Part shown: positions 1 to 8,535 of the stretch, piece after piece
Layout: each line of letters opens with the position of its first letter
How positions within the stretch are numbered: position 1 is the stretch's first letter
Source of the DNA: Candidatus Desantisiibacteriota bacterium
GTDB taxonomy: Bacteria; JACRDZ01
Length of the DNA: 17,533 nucleotides
NCBI GenBank assembly: GCA_016209155.1
Contig: JACQWU010000200.1
Coordinates: forward strand, 1-17,533
Direction: 5' to 3'
Translations under genes and position numbers: made by a program
Notes under the pieces: model-generated
What the model saw: only the letters and a program-made list of their open reading frames with translations
What the model was told of the DNA's origin: nothing
Databases searched by the model: none

Positions 1-1479
1 CATTCTATCCATAATGGGATAGACAGTAAAATGTGGAACAGGCAGATAAATATAAACGCTAAAATGGATGTGATTACCAAACTTTGCTCAAGCTGCCATT
101 TAAAAAATAGAGTTGGAGAAAAAAAATTAGTGGGTGAGCTTACACATCCGACTGATAAAACAATCATGGCTGTGGATAGAATACCGGGTATGGATTTATT
201 GCCGACTTTCAATTTTGATGGTGAAAAGATTAATAAAGGGAAGGTTTATTGCAATACCTGTCATGATCTGCATCGCTGGGATCCTTCAAAAAAGGAAGAA
301 GGTCCCGGTAGAAATGTTGAAGGTGACGGCTCAAACAGTTTCTTAAGAGTAAACAATACAAAATCAGAGTTATGTCAGGAATGTCATGCTAAAAAGAAAT
401 TTGCAGCAGGAACCAAGCATGATATGAAAGTTGCAGCTCCAAAATCTACAAATGCTATGGGGCAGGATGTGGAAAGAAGCGGAATATGCGGAGCATGCCA
501 TGTGCCTCATAATGCATCTGATTATAGATTATGGGCACGAGTTCCATATGTAGGGGAAGATATCGGTACGGTTCTATGTTTAAGTTGTCATAGCAAAAAT
601 AATGTCGGAGAAAAGAAACTGGTTGGCCAGTTTTCCCATCCTGTAAATGTGGTAGTAAATGAAAATCCAAAAGTAGACGGCAAAACAAAATTACCTCTTT
701 ATACAGATAAAGGAATAGTAATGCCTTCTACCGGAAAAATAATTTGCATGACATGTCATGATGTTCATAAATGGGATCCTGTATCAGATGATTTTGGAGA
801 TGGAACATTGATTGAAGGAAATGGTTCAAATAGTTTCCTTAGAAAAGTAAATGATAATAAAGGAGAATTATGCACTGATTGTCATGACAGCAAAAAATTT
901 GTTATTGGAACAGACCATGATATGTCCGTAACAGGGATAAATGAAAAAAATTATTTAGGGCAGCCCGTGTCATTGTCAGGGGCGTGCGGCGCATGTCATT
1001 CTGTTCATAATGCATATATTCAGCTTAAATTATGGGGACGTATTCCCGGAAAAAATCCTGATGACCGGCAAATGGATTTAATGGCTACTTTTTGCTATAG
1101 TTGTCATCAATCAAAAAGTATAGGTGAAGCAAAAGTACCGGAAACCCTTTTCCATCCTCCAAAAATTCTTGTAAGTACTGTTGGCCGCGGTTCAAAAGGT
1201 AAAGGCAGCTATTGGCCGGTATATAATGAAGCAGGAGATATTGTCGGGACTGGAATGATTACATGTCCGACCTGTCACAATGTACATAAGTGGCAGCCGG
1301 ATTCAGATAAGCAGGGAATAAATAAAAATATTGAAGGTGATGCAATTAATAGTTTCCTGCGTAATAAAGGTGCATCGTTCAGTTTATGTACTGATTGCCA
1401 TGAAACAGATGCAATTATGAGATACAAGTACTACCATATAGAAAGAAATAGGAAAGAACATCGCGGAACTGTGCATTAG
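1..1479 (+). CDS. Multiheme c-type cytochrome, tandem four-heme modules (5' partial)
   Basis: Probable exported electron-transfer protein. The reading frame is open from base 1, and its first codons read HSIHNG, which continues a CGACH motif cut by the window edge. The ATG at 31 has no ribosome binding site, so the gene starts upstream. Eleven full CXXCH heme motifs follow, with first Cys at bases 85, 250, 373, 487, 577, 745, 871, 985, 1093, 1264 and 1387. Their order repeats as C(S/L/Y)SCH, C(N/M/P)TCH, C(Q/T)(E/D)CH, CGACH with a period of 164-173 residues. Each module also carries an HP (possible distal ligand), a CxTCHxxH(R/K)W block and an NSFLR block. The CGACHxPHN...LCLSCH pairing fits the doubled-CXXCH family. 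The last module lacks its fourth heme and the protein ends 25 residues after the final motif. Role in extracellular or periplasmic electron transfer is inferred; no redox partner is shown. Confidence 0.93.
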   Translation, partial: HSIHNGIDSKMWNRQININAKMDVITKLCSSCHLKNRVGEKKLVGELTHPTDKTIMAVDRIPGMDLLPTFNFDGEKINKGKVYCNTCHDLHRWDPSKKEEGPGRNVEGDGSNSFLRVNNTKSELCQECHAKKKFAAGTKHDMKVAAPKSTNAMGQDVERSGICGACHVPHNASDYRLWARVPYVGEDIGTVLCLSCHSKNNVGEKKLVGQFSHPVNVVVNENPKVDGKTKLPLYTDKGIVMPSTGKIICMTCHDVHKWDPVSDDFGDGTLIEGNGSNSFLRKVNDNKGELCTDCHDSKKFVIGTDHDMSVTGINEKNYLGQPVSLSGACGACHSVHNAYIQLKLWGRIPGKNPDDRQMDLMATFCYSCHQSKSIGEAKVPETLFHPPKILVSTVGRGSKGKGSYWPVYNEAGDIVGTGMITCPTCHNVHKWQPDSDKQGINKNIEGDAINSFLRNKGASFSLCTDCHETDAIMRYKYYHIERNRKEHRGTVH

Positions 1480-1551
1480 ACTATAATCTAATTTGAGTGT
1501 TTAAGTATTAAGAATTATATGGTAAAATTCCTGAAAAAGGAGCGGAATAAA

Positions 1552-2517
1552 ATGTTATATAGAAAAAAAATTATGGTATATACTGCATTTTTATTCCTGT
1601 TTATTATTATCTTTTCTTCATTTGCAGAATGTGCTGAAACAATTGAAGGTGAAGTTTTATGGATGGAAGAGAATTTTGTATTTATAAATCTGGGGGCAAA
1701 ACATAAAGTGCATAAGAATATGGTTCTGGATGTTTATGATAATAAAAATAAAATTATAGGAGTTGTTGAGGTTGCGACAGTTATTGAGGAATCATTGTCA
1801 ATGGCAAGAGCCTATATGCAGATGATAAAAATAAAAAAAGGTTATATAGTAAGACCTCAGAGCGAGCGCAGCAAAAAGAAAGCGGTGGATATTCCCCTGT
1901 CAGAAATAGCTATAAAAGTTAAAAAGGCGGATCTTATTAAAACTTTTTCCTCTTTTATAAATGAAGTCGGTACAGAAAAAGAAGAAATTAAAATAGAGGA
2001 TTATCAGCAAAAAATGATGGAAGAATTATTCTTGCGTGCAATTGATACTTTAAAAATAAAAATTCCAAATATGCAAAAGGATGAAAATAAACCCCTGTTT
2101 TTAAATTTATTTAAATCTAAAGAATTTATTAATATTACATCAAAGGAATTAATTTTTAATGGACAGACTTATAATATTTTTTATCATGCAGAAGTAAATA
2201 TTTCACAGTTAATTGAAAAATTGAAGGAGAATGGATATGTTTTGAGAGCTAAACGAATAATCATAGACATCCCGGGTTTAAATCAATTTGAAACCAGAGA
2301 CATAGTTAAAGAAATATCAAAACAATCACTATTTTTGGGGGAGGAAATTATAGATAATCAAAGTCCTATTCCTTGTGTTGTATATACCACTCCTAAATTA
2401 TTCGCTGATGAGATAACAAAAATAGATTACGGGAAATATATTCTCACAATAAAGCAAATCAGAGAAGATACTATTTATATATCACCTGAGAAAGTTGATA
2501 AACCGGTAAAAGGTTAA
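1552..2517 (+). CDS. Exported protein with FlgT-C-like N-terminal domain, unknown function
   Basis: I place the start at 1552 rather than the in-frame ATG at 1519 because AAAAAGGAG (1534-1542) lies 9 bases before it. The product is 321 residues. It opens with MLYRKK, a hydrophobic stretch and a likely signal-peptidase site after ECA, so it is predicted to be exported. The next 80 or so residues (IEGEVLWMEENFVFINLG, then a hydrophobic Val-rich strand pattern) resemble the small beta-barrel domain at the C-terminus of FlgT and related envelope proteins. The remaining 210 residues alternate charged helices and strands and I do not recognise them. It lies 72 bases after the cytochrome and 11 bases before the next gene, so it is probably co-transcribed and may be an envelope partner of both. 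No heme motif is present. Confidence 0.75.
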   Translation: MLYRKKIMVYTAFLFLFIIIFSSFAECAETIEGEVLWMEENFVFINLGAKHKVHKNMVLDVYDNKNKIIGVVEVATVIEESLSMARAYMQMIKIKKGYIVRPQSERSKKKAVDIPLSEIAIKVKKADLIKTFSSFINEVGTEKEEIKIEDYQQKMMEELFLRAIDTLKIKIPNMQKDENKPLFLNLFKSKEFINITSKELIFNGQTYNIFYHAEVNISQLIEKLKENGYVLRAKRIIIDIPGLNQFETRDIVKEISKQSLFLGEEIIDNQSPIPCVVYTTPKLFADEITKIDYGKYILTIKQIREDTIYISPEKVDKPVKG

Positions 2518-2528
2518 AAAGGTAATAA

Positions 2529-5500
2529 ATGTTTAATAATTATAAAAAAGAATTACTAATAATATTATATATTTTTATTTTAAATACAGCCATAGGTGCA
2601 ACAATTTTGAAATTAGAGGATTGGCATGATAGTAATCTCGGGCAAAAAAATAATGTATTGGTAAATACTTTAGGAGAGATGGGACTTGGAATTACAAATA
2701 TACCTGAAGCAGTAAATATACGTGCATCATGCGGAGGTTGTCATGTTGAAGAGGCAAAAATTCCTGAAAAAGAATCGATACGCAAACAACGTACTATTTT
2801 AGTTCCTGCGGATAAAACTCTGGCAACAAATATTCTGGTGAGGAAAAATGGCGGAAAATTAGAATTTATTACAAGTGAATATGCTAAGGATTTCAGTAAT
2901 GGCCCTTATCAGGCATCTTTTGTGAATGATGGAATTACTGATTCCCGCCGTAACTCTGAATTTGGTAATCAACCAAGTTTTTGGGGATGTGATATGCTTA
3001 CCAAATGGAAAGAACCCTTTCCGCAGGAATTTGATGCAGAAGTGAAAAATTTTTCCTTATATATAAACTCTGACCCGATTACATCAAAAGATATATATAA
3101 TGTAACGGATGACGGCGGTGGATGGAGCTATAATAACAATAAGTTCAGCTATCTTTCACCTAATAATGTTTTAGGAGACGGGCTTTTTCCATCCTATCAG
3201 AATCCTGTTAAATTTAATGTCGAAACATGGATACAATCAAAAAATTTAGAATATACTATTAATACAAACAATCCAAAATGGGTAAGAATAGATTTTAAAA
3301 AACCAACTACAATAGCAAGTATTTTCATGACTTCAGATGATAGTGCTAATGTGCATAATATGGAAACAGATATTTTTAAATTGCAAATTATTGTTGTCAC
3401 TCCAAAAGGGCAAAAAAAAGTCTATGACAATAGCCGTAATCAAATGGTGGAGGATGAATTCGCAAAAGGATATGCGGCTTACTTTGATCCGATAGAAGCT
3501 ACCGGAGTAATTTTTAAATTTTATACTGAAAAATATATTGAATGGCAGCGTATTCTTATATTCAGGAAACCATGGAAAAAAGTTTTATCTGCGCGGGCAA
3601 CACAAAAATTTAAAGATTATTCCCCTGAAGTATTTTATTTTACCCCTACAGAGGTTCAATATCTGAAGATATCAATAGAAAGTAATTATGGTAATCCAAA
3701 GTGGGTAGATGTGGGCGAGATGGAAGTATATAATTCATACCCCAAAAATTTAGCCTTATATGAAAACGGCGGAAGAATTTTAGATTGCAGCAGAGTAGAT
3801 GATTATGTTTATGGCCCAAATCGCTTATTAGACGGAAAGCTGCTCGGAGATGATGAATATTCTATTCAAAAGAAAAACTATGTTGCTGCAGATGAATATC
3901 AGATTGTGCGGGGAAGAAAAGAAAATGAGAATGATGTAAAGATTATTCTGGATTTGGGGAAAGAAACGGTTTTCGGGCAGATTAATCATTTCAATACAGG
4001 TGATAGCGGAGCTAAAAGCGTTGTAATAGAATATAGTCTGGATAATAAAAAGTGGGAAGAACTCGGCACCTGCGAACGGCTTGATTTTGCTGAACGTGAT
4101 TTGCCTAATAAAGATACGTTTGTTTTTTCTCCAACCCGGGCAAAATATATAAAGTTTAATTATAAACCAACCAGCTGGATAAAAAATAAATTAAAAATAT
4201 CAGAATATGAAGTTTTTGAAGTCAGCCCGCAATATAAGAAAGAGGGTGTTTTTTTTACAAAATTATATGATTTAAAATTAGCTTCAATCTTTAGCAAATT
4301 AGTTGTTAATGCCGATGAAAAGGGGAAAATTCCTTTAAATACAGAAATTAAAGTAATGCTGACAACTGATAAAGAAGAATTATTTTCTATGGATAGGCAT
4401 GTATCTACTTATGTGGTTAAACCAAATGAACCTTCTGTTTTTCCTATTTCAGAAATTCATAACGGGGACAGATTTGTTCAATTTAAAATTCTATTAAATT
4501 CTGAAGATTTTTCCGCCACTCCATTTTTAAATAATATTTCAATTGAATACAGAAGCCTTAATGATGTATTGGCGGAAGCTAAAAGCTATGAAGATAATAA
4601 GAAATTTCCCGAAGCAAGAGAAATATATGATAGAATTAAATCAAGTAAATTTAGTCCTGAATGGATTTTAAAAGCCGAGCAGGGATTAGTTCGTATAAGT
4701 GATACAATTAATGCAGATGCTCTTAAGCTTTTTGAAGATGGAAATAAATTATTTAACAATGAACAATTTGATGATGCAATAGAAATTTACCGTGAAGTTT
4801 TGCGAAAATATTCTGAAACAGGAATGAATGAGAAGGCAAAAGAAAAAATAAATGAAGCTTCTATAGGCAAGGAATTTAATATGGCGAAATCTCTTGCGGA
4901 TAAAAGAAAATACTGGAAAGCCATAGAACAGTATAAGGCTATTATTGATAATTATCCAAGTACAGTTTGGGCAAAAAAATCACAGATTGAGCTGGATAAT
5001 TATTTTGAAATGGAAGCAAATGATATCTATGATAATGCAAATCGTCTTTTGAAAAACAAACAGTTTGATGAAGCAAAAGTGCTTTTTGAACAAATTAAAG
5101 AAAAATATTCCGCATCTAAATGGCAGAAAAATGCTGAAGAAGGCATAAAAGAATGTATAAAGGGGAAATCCGAACTTATTTTTATGGAAGCACAGAAATT
5201 ATATGACATGAAAAATTTCGAAGAAGCATTAGGAATATATAGACGGATTATTAAAGAATATCCTGAAACTGAAGCTTATAAAAAAGCAAGAGAAGAAATA
5301 ATTAATACTCAAGATAAAATTATGGAAAATAAATTTAATATAGCGCTTAAGCTAAAAGAAAATAAAAAGTATAATGAAGCTGTGTCAGCATTTGAATATA
5401 TAGTTAAAGAGGGTGTAATCCCCAAATGGGTAGAAAAATCAAAAGCTGAAATAAAAAATTGCGAAAAAATTGTGCATGATATTCTGGTTCAGGAAGCAAA

Positions 5501-5942
5501 AAATTTATATGATCAGGGATTGGCACTGCTTAAAAAGGAACAAGAAGATAAAGCATATGATATTTTTGAAAAAATTATTAAAGATTATAAAAATACAGGG
5601 TGGGATAATGAATCGCAAAAAATATTAGATACTATCAGGTCAAAGAGAATCTATGAAGAAATAGAAAAGGAAATTAAGGAAAGAAATTACTATGAAGTAC
5701 TTGTTAAATTAGATGAATTAAAGAAAATAGAACTGGCAAAAGAATTAGTAGATAAAACAACCAGCACATTAAACAAGGATGTGGAAAAAATTTATGAGGC
5801 AGGTAAACGTTATGCGCGCGATAAGGAATATAAAAAAGCCTATCTGGTATATTATTATATAAAAGTAAATTTTACCAATACAGAATGGACAGACCGCATA
5901 GCTGATCGTTTAAAATTAGTCGAAGAAAAATTAAAAGAATGA
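2529..5942 (+). CDS. Exported mono-heme, discoidin-like and TPR-repeat protein
   Basis: A 1137-residue exported protein. Residues 1-23 form a signal peptide (MFNNYKKELL then a hydrophobic core ending near AIGA). A single c-type heme site, CGGCH, sits at residues 68-72. Two discoidin-like (F5/8 type C) regions follow: one around 98-350 (FVNDGITDSR, then WVRIDFKKPTTIASIFM) and a clearer one at about 405-570 (NLALYENGG, LLDGK, VKIILDLGK, FVFSPTRAKYIKF). A further beta region spans about 575-675. Residues 680-1137 are TPR-like helical hairpins of the type A-x-x-L-(x8)-A-x-x-x-Y-x-x-I-(x3)-YP, roughly nine to ten copies. Discoidin folds usually bind carbohydrate or surface ligands and TPRs bind proteins, so a surface scaffold that docks a heme group is plausible. 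The gene starts 11 bases after its neighbour with only a weak AAGG site, suggesting translational coupling. The heme-discoidin-TPR order is not a family I can name. Confidence 0.88.
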   Translation: MFNNYKKELLIILYIFILNTAIGATILKLEDWHDSNLGQKNNVLVNTLGEMGLGITNIPEAVNIRASCGGCHVEEAKIPEKESIRKQRTILVPADKTLATNILVRKNGGKLEFITSEYAKDFSNGPYQASFVNDGITDSRRNSEFGNQPSFWGCDMLTKWKEPFPQEFDAEVKNFSLYINSDPITSKDIYNVTDDGGGWSYNNNKFSYLSPNNVLGDGLFPSYQNPVKFNVETWIQSKNLEYTINTNNPKWVRIDFKKPTTIASIFMTSDDSANVHNMETDIFKLQIIVVTPKGQKKVYDNSRNQMVEDEFAKGYAAYFDPIEATGVIFKFYTEKYIEWQRILIFRKPWKKVLSARATQKFKDYSPEVFYFTPTEVQYLKISIESNYGNPKWVDVGEMEVYNSYPKNLALYENGGRILDCSRVDDYVYGPNRLLDGKLLGDDEYSIQKKNYVAADEYQIVRGRKENENDVKIILDLGKETVFGQINHFNTGDSGAKSVVIEYSLDNKKWEELGTCERLDFAERDLPNKDTFVFSPTRAKYIKFNYKPTSWIKNKLKISEYEVFEVSPQYKKEGVFFTKLYDLKLASIFSKLVVNADEKGKIPLNTEIKVMLTTDKEELFSMDRHVSTYVVKPNEPSVFPISEIHNGDRFVQFKILLNSEDFSATPFLNNISIEYRSLNDVLAEAKSYEDNKKFPEAREIYDRIKSSKFSPEWILKAEQGLVRISDTINADALKLFEDGNKLFNNEQFDDAIEIYREVLRKYSETGMNEKAKEKINEASIGKEFNMAKSLADKRKYWKAIEQYKAIIDNYPSTVWAKKSQIELDNYFEMEANDIYDNANRLLKNKQFDEAKVLFEQIKEKYSASKWQKNAEEGIKECIKGKSELIFMEAQKLYDMKNFEEALGIYRRIIKEYPETEAYKKAREEIINTQDKIMENKFNIALKLKENKKYNEAVSAFEYIVKEGVIPKWVEKSKAEIKNCEKIVHDILVQEAKNLYDQGLALLKKEQEDKAYDIFEKIIKDYKNTGWDNESQKILDTIRSKRIYEEIEKEIKERNYYEVLVKLDELKKIELAKELVDKTTSTLNKDVEKIYEAGKRYARDKEYKKAYLVYYYIKVNFTNTEWTDRIADRLKLVEEKLKE

Positions 5943-5949
5943 AATTTTC

Positions 5950-5977
5950 TTGAAAAATAAAAAAAAGTGGATATAAT
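5950..5977 (+). promoter_or_regulatory. Promoter of the cold-shock gene
   Basis: TTGAAA at 5950-5955 and a perfect TATAAT at 5972-5977 are separated by 16 bases. This gives a leader of about 40 bases before the cold-shock ATG at 6026. A second TATAAT occurs at 5989-5994 without a convincing -35. The site lies just after the stop of the TPR gene, so the cold-shock gene is probably transcribed independently. Confidence 0.7.
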
Positions 5978-6025
5978 AAAAATTTAAATATAATTTATTT
6001 TAATAAACAGGAGGTTTTAAGGGAA

Positions 6026-6232
6026 ATGTCTGAAGGTATTGTAAAATGGTTTAATTCAAGAAAAGGGTATGGATTTATTGAAAATGAAAATGGTCAGGAT
6101 ATTTTTGTTCATTACAGAGCTATTGAAGGTGATGACTTTAAATATTTACTGCCAGGTGAAAAAGTAAAATTTGAGATTGAAAATAGCAACCAGGGTCTTA
6201 AGGCAAAAAATGTGATAAAAGTTATTGCTTAA
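6026..6232 (+). CDS. cspA: Cold-shock domain protein (CspA family)
   Basis: A 68-residue single cold-shock domain that binds single-stranded RNA and DNA and is generally thought to melt RNA structure. RNP1 (KGYGFI, residues 13-18) and RNP2 (DIFVHY, residues 25-30) are intact and the N-terminal VKWFN motif is present. The length is typical of the family. A strong CAGGAGGT (6008-6015) sits 10 bases before the ATG, under a near-consensus promoter. Its TAA (6230-6232) overlaps the stop codon of the convergent gene (6229-6231), so the two share a TTAA and there is no room for a classic terminator between them. Confidence 0.97.
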   Translation: MSEGIVKWFNSRKGYGFIENENGQDIFVHYRAIEGDDFKYLLPGEKVKFEIENSNQGLKAKNVIKVIA

Positions 6233-8517
6233 GAGTTTTTTGCGGATTTTATCAACAGCAAAATTGAACACATACTTATAAATACACTTACAGCAAAAGT
6301 TTTGTATATTCCCATAATGGGGATCAATATTAAATTTGTTATAAAAGTCCCAAGGCAGGCGCCTAAAAGATCTACTCCGTAAATTATACCGGCAGTCTGC
6401 CCTATTTCGCTTTTATTCATATAGGATTTTACTGCAAAAGGAAATTGATAACCACCAAGAAAGCCCGCTCCTATTGTAAAAACAGGGAATAAAATATCTA
6501 TAATAAAATAAGGAAGGACAGTCTGTTTTAACATAATAAATATTAATATCAGTATAATAGGGTATGATAGAATGAAGTATTCTATTTGAATTAATTTTAA
6601 GAAAGCATCTATCTCATACTTTAATGCTTTCCTGGCAAAATATGTTCCGAGTGCAAGCCCAAGCATAAAAGATGTAATAATAATACCCATCTTGTAATAA
6701 ACATAACCATATAAAGATTGAAATACCAAAAGAATTACTATCTCAAATAATATTTCAGAAAAACCATTAGCCATTACAACCGTAAGGACAGCATTATTAT
6801 ATCGTGAAGCAGGATTTGCTGATATTAAATATATTAAAGCAAAGAGCAAAAAAATTAATGCTAAAATCCACCAGAATCTAACAAATAGAATATTTTTAAA
6901 AATATTAGTATATTCAGGATTTAAAAGCGAATTCCACCATACTAAATTATAATAATAACAGGTGGGATTAAAATCGCTATTGATTTTTTTTTCACGAGCT
7001 TGATTAATAATTCGAATAAGATAATTTGTTCGTTCTTTTGACATGTATGCTTTAAGGTAATATCCCCGTATATATTCAGTTTTTATCTCACGTTTTTTTA
7101 ATCGATCCATTAGCATATCAACATCTATTTGTATAATGTTTTTTTCATTTATGCCCAGCATAAAATTTGACCCCAGTCCCGGAATTATTTTAACCTGAGG
7201 AAAAACCTCTTTTAGAGTGCTATTAATCGAGGATAGATATTCCTGCTGTTCATTTGATATATAATTTTCAACAGATCCTATTTTAATAGATAGTATTCCT
7301 CCTTTATTTAAAATGCTTCTTGCTTCAAGGAAAAATTCTATTGTAAAAAAACGGTTTAATTGCGCGGTAAGAGGATTCCCGATATTAATAATAATCATAT
7401 CGAATTTTTCTTTTGCGGTTTTAATATAATGTCTGCCATCCATATTTAAGATTTGTAATTTTTGTGTGTTTTTAATCCGATTGAGTTCTTCGGGAAGATA
7501 TTTTTCGGCCATTTGAATAATAAGAGGATCAATCTCTGCATAAGTAATTTTTTTAATAGAATGCTTCATCATCTCTTTTAAAACTCCTGAAAATCCTCCT
7601 CCAATAAGCAATACTTTTTGAGGATCAGGGTGAGACAGCATGGATATGTGCGCTGTTTCCTCTGCAGGCATAGGATCCGGAACGGTAAATAGATAAATCC
7701 CATTTTCGAAGAAAATTATTTGGTTATTATTTTTCACAACAGAGATGTTCCCATAAATAGAGTTTTTAGATTCAACCAAATCATAATCTTTCCAAAGCAG
7801 GTTAAGCGAAACTTGAGAAAGATTTTTTTTCGAAGGTAATGAAACGATGAAAAAAAGCATTATCCCTGTAAATATGGATATTGCAGTAAGAATTTTTCCG
7901 GAAAAAGAAGAAAAAATTTTCCCCCTGGAAAAATAGAATATCAGGAAAAAGGATGTTATTAAATTTATGCTTCCCAAAATATAGGATATTGTGAATGAGT
8001 TAAGAAATTTTATTAATATGAAATTATATATTGTACCGCCTGCTATTGCTCCCAACGATTCACTTAAATATATCGTACTTATAGTTATACTATTATCTTT
8101 ATGTTCTTTTTTATCGTAAATTCGGGCTGAAAGACTGAACATAAATCCAAGCACAAGGCAAAGCGGAAGAAGTAAAAAAAATGAAGAGGAAATCATCGAA
8201 GTGAGCTTAATAATTTCTGCTTCTGGAACACGGAGTAAAAATTTCAGGACTCTTACAAGGAATATTTCAGCGGGCAATAAAATTATAAGACTTAGCTGGC
8301 ATAAAACAAGATAAATATGCGTGTATCTGCTATTTTGTGTAAGCGCACCCAGTCCCCAACTACCGACAGCAGTCCAGAACATCCAGAAAAAAAGAACAAT
8401 TCCGAGAGAAAGCTCATTCCCGTAAAAAACCATCATGAATTCCCTAAGAAGCAAAACCTGGGATATAAGACTTGTAAATCCTATTAAGAAAAATGATAGG
8501 AATATAGATTTTTTCAC
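6229..8517 (-). CDS. Membrane protein with embedded spermidine-synthase-like domain
   Basis: A 762-residue protein of the fused MFS/SpeE-like type: about seven transmembrane segments at residues 5-225, a cytosolic Rossmann domain at about 245-530, and a second membrane block at about 545-760. The Rossmann domain keeps a SAM-like nucleotide loop (LIGGGFSG, 304-311), an acidic strand end (AEID, 327-330) and MDGRHYI (359-365). Residues expected in true aminopropyltransferases are missing: GGGDGG is GGGFSG here, and the catalytic DxxDP is NIGNP (378-382). It is therefore unlikely to make spermidine; the substrate is unknown. The start is GTG (8515-8517) with AAAGGAT (rc of 8522-8528) ahead of it. 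After frame correction the helicase ends at 8536, 18 bases upstream, so the two are probably co-transcribed. Confidence 0.9.
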   Translation of the reverse strand: MKKSIFLSFFLIGFTSLISQVLLLREFMMVFYGNELSLGIVLFFWMFWTAVGSWGLGALTQNSRYTHIYLVLCQLSLIILLPAEIFLVRVLKFLLRVPEAEIIKLTSMISSSFFLLLPLCLVLGFMFSLSARIYDKKEHKDNSITISTIYLSESLGAIAGGTIYNFILIKFLNSFTISYILGSINLITSFFLIFYFSRGKIFSSFSGKILTAISIFTGIMLFFIVSLPSKKNLSQVSLNLLWKDYDLVESKNSIYGNISVVKNNNQIIFFENGIYLFTVPDPMPAEETAHISMLSHPDPQKVLLIGGGFSGVLKEMMKHSIKKITYAEIDPLIIQMAEKYLPEELNRIKNTQKLQILNMDGRHYIKTAKEKFDMIIINIGNPLTAQLNRFFTIEFFLEARSILNKGGILSIKIGSVENYISNEQQEYLSSINSTLKEVFPQVKIIPGLGSNFMLGINEKNIIQIDVDMLMDRLKKREIKTEYIRGYYLKAYMSKERTNYLIRIINQAREKKINSDFNPTCYYYNLVWWNSLLNPEYTNIFKNILFVRFWWILALIFLLFALIYLISANPASRYNNAVLTVVMANGFSEILFEIVILLVFQSLYGYVYYKMGIIITSFMLGLALGTYFARKALKYEIDAFLKLIQIEYFILSYPIILILIFIMLKQTVLPYFIIDILFPVFTIGAGFLGGYQFPFAVKSYMNKSEIGQTAGIIYGVDLLGACLGTFITNLILIPIMGIYKTFAVSVFISMCSILLLIKSAKNS

Positions 8518-8535
8518 TAAAATCCTTTTGTATGA

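Noticed and set aside
31-33. ATG at 31 as the cytochrome start
   Set aside because: No ribosome binding site, and the frame is open upstream with residues that continue a heme motif.
6203-6254. Interleaved inverted 8-mers (GCAAAAAA with TTTTTTGC, TGATAAAA with TTTTATCA) at the convergent gene ends, pseudoknot-like
   Set aside because: Arms are A/T homopolymer-like and loops are 25 bases or more; chance is likely in this composition, and no classic terminator shape is formed.
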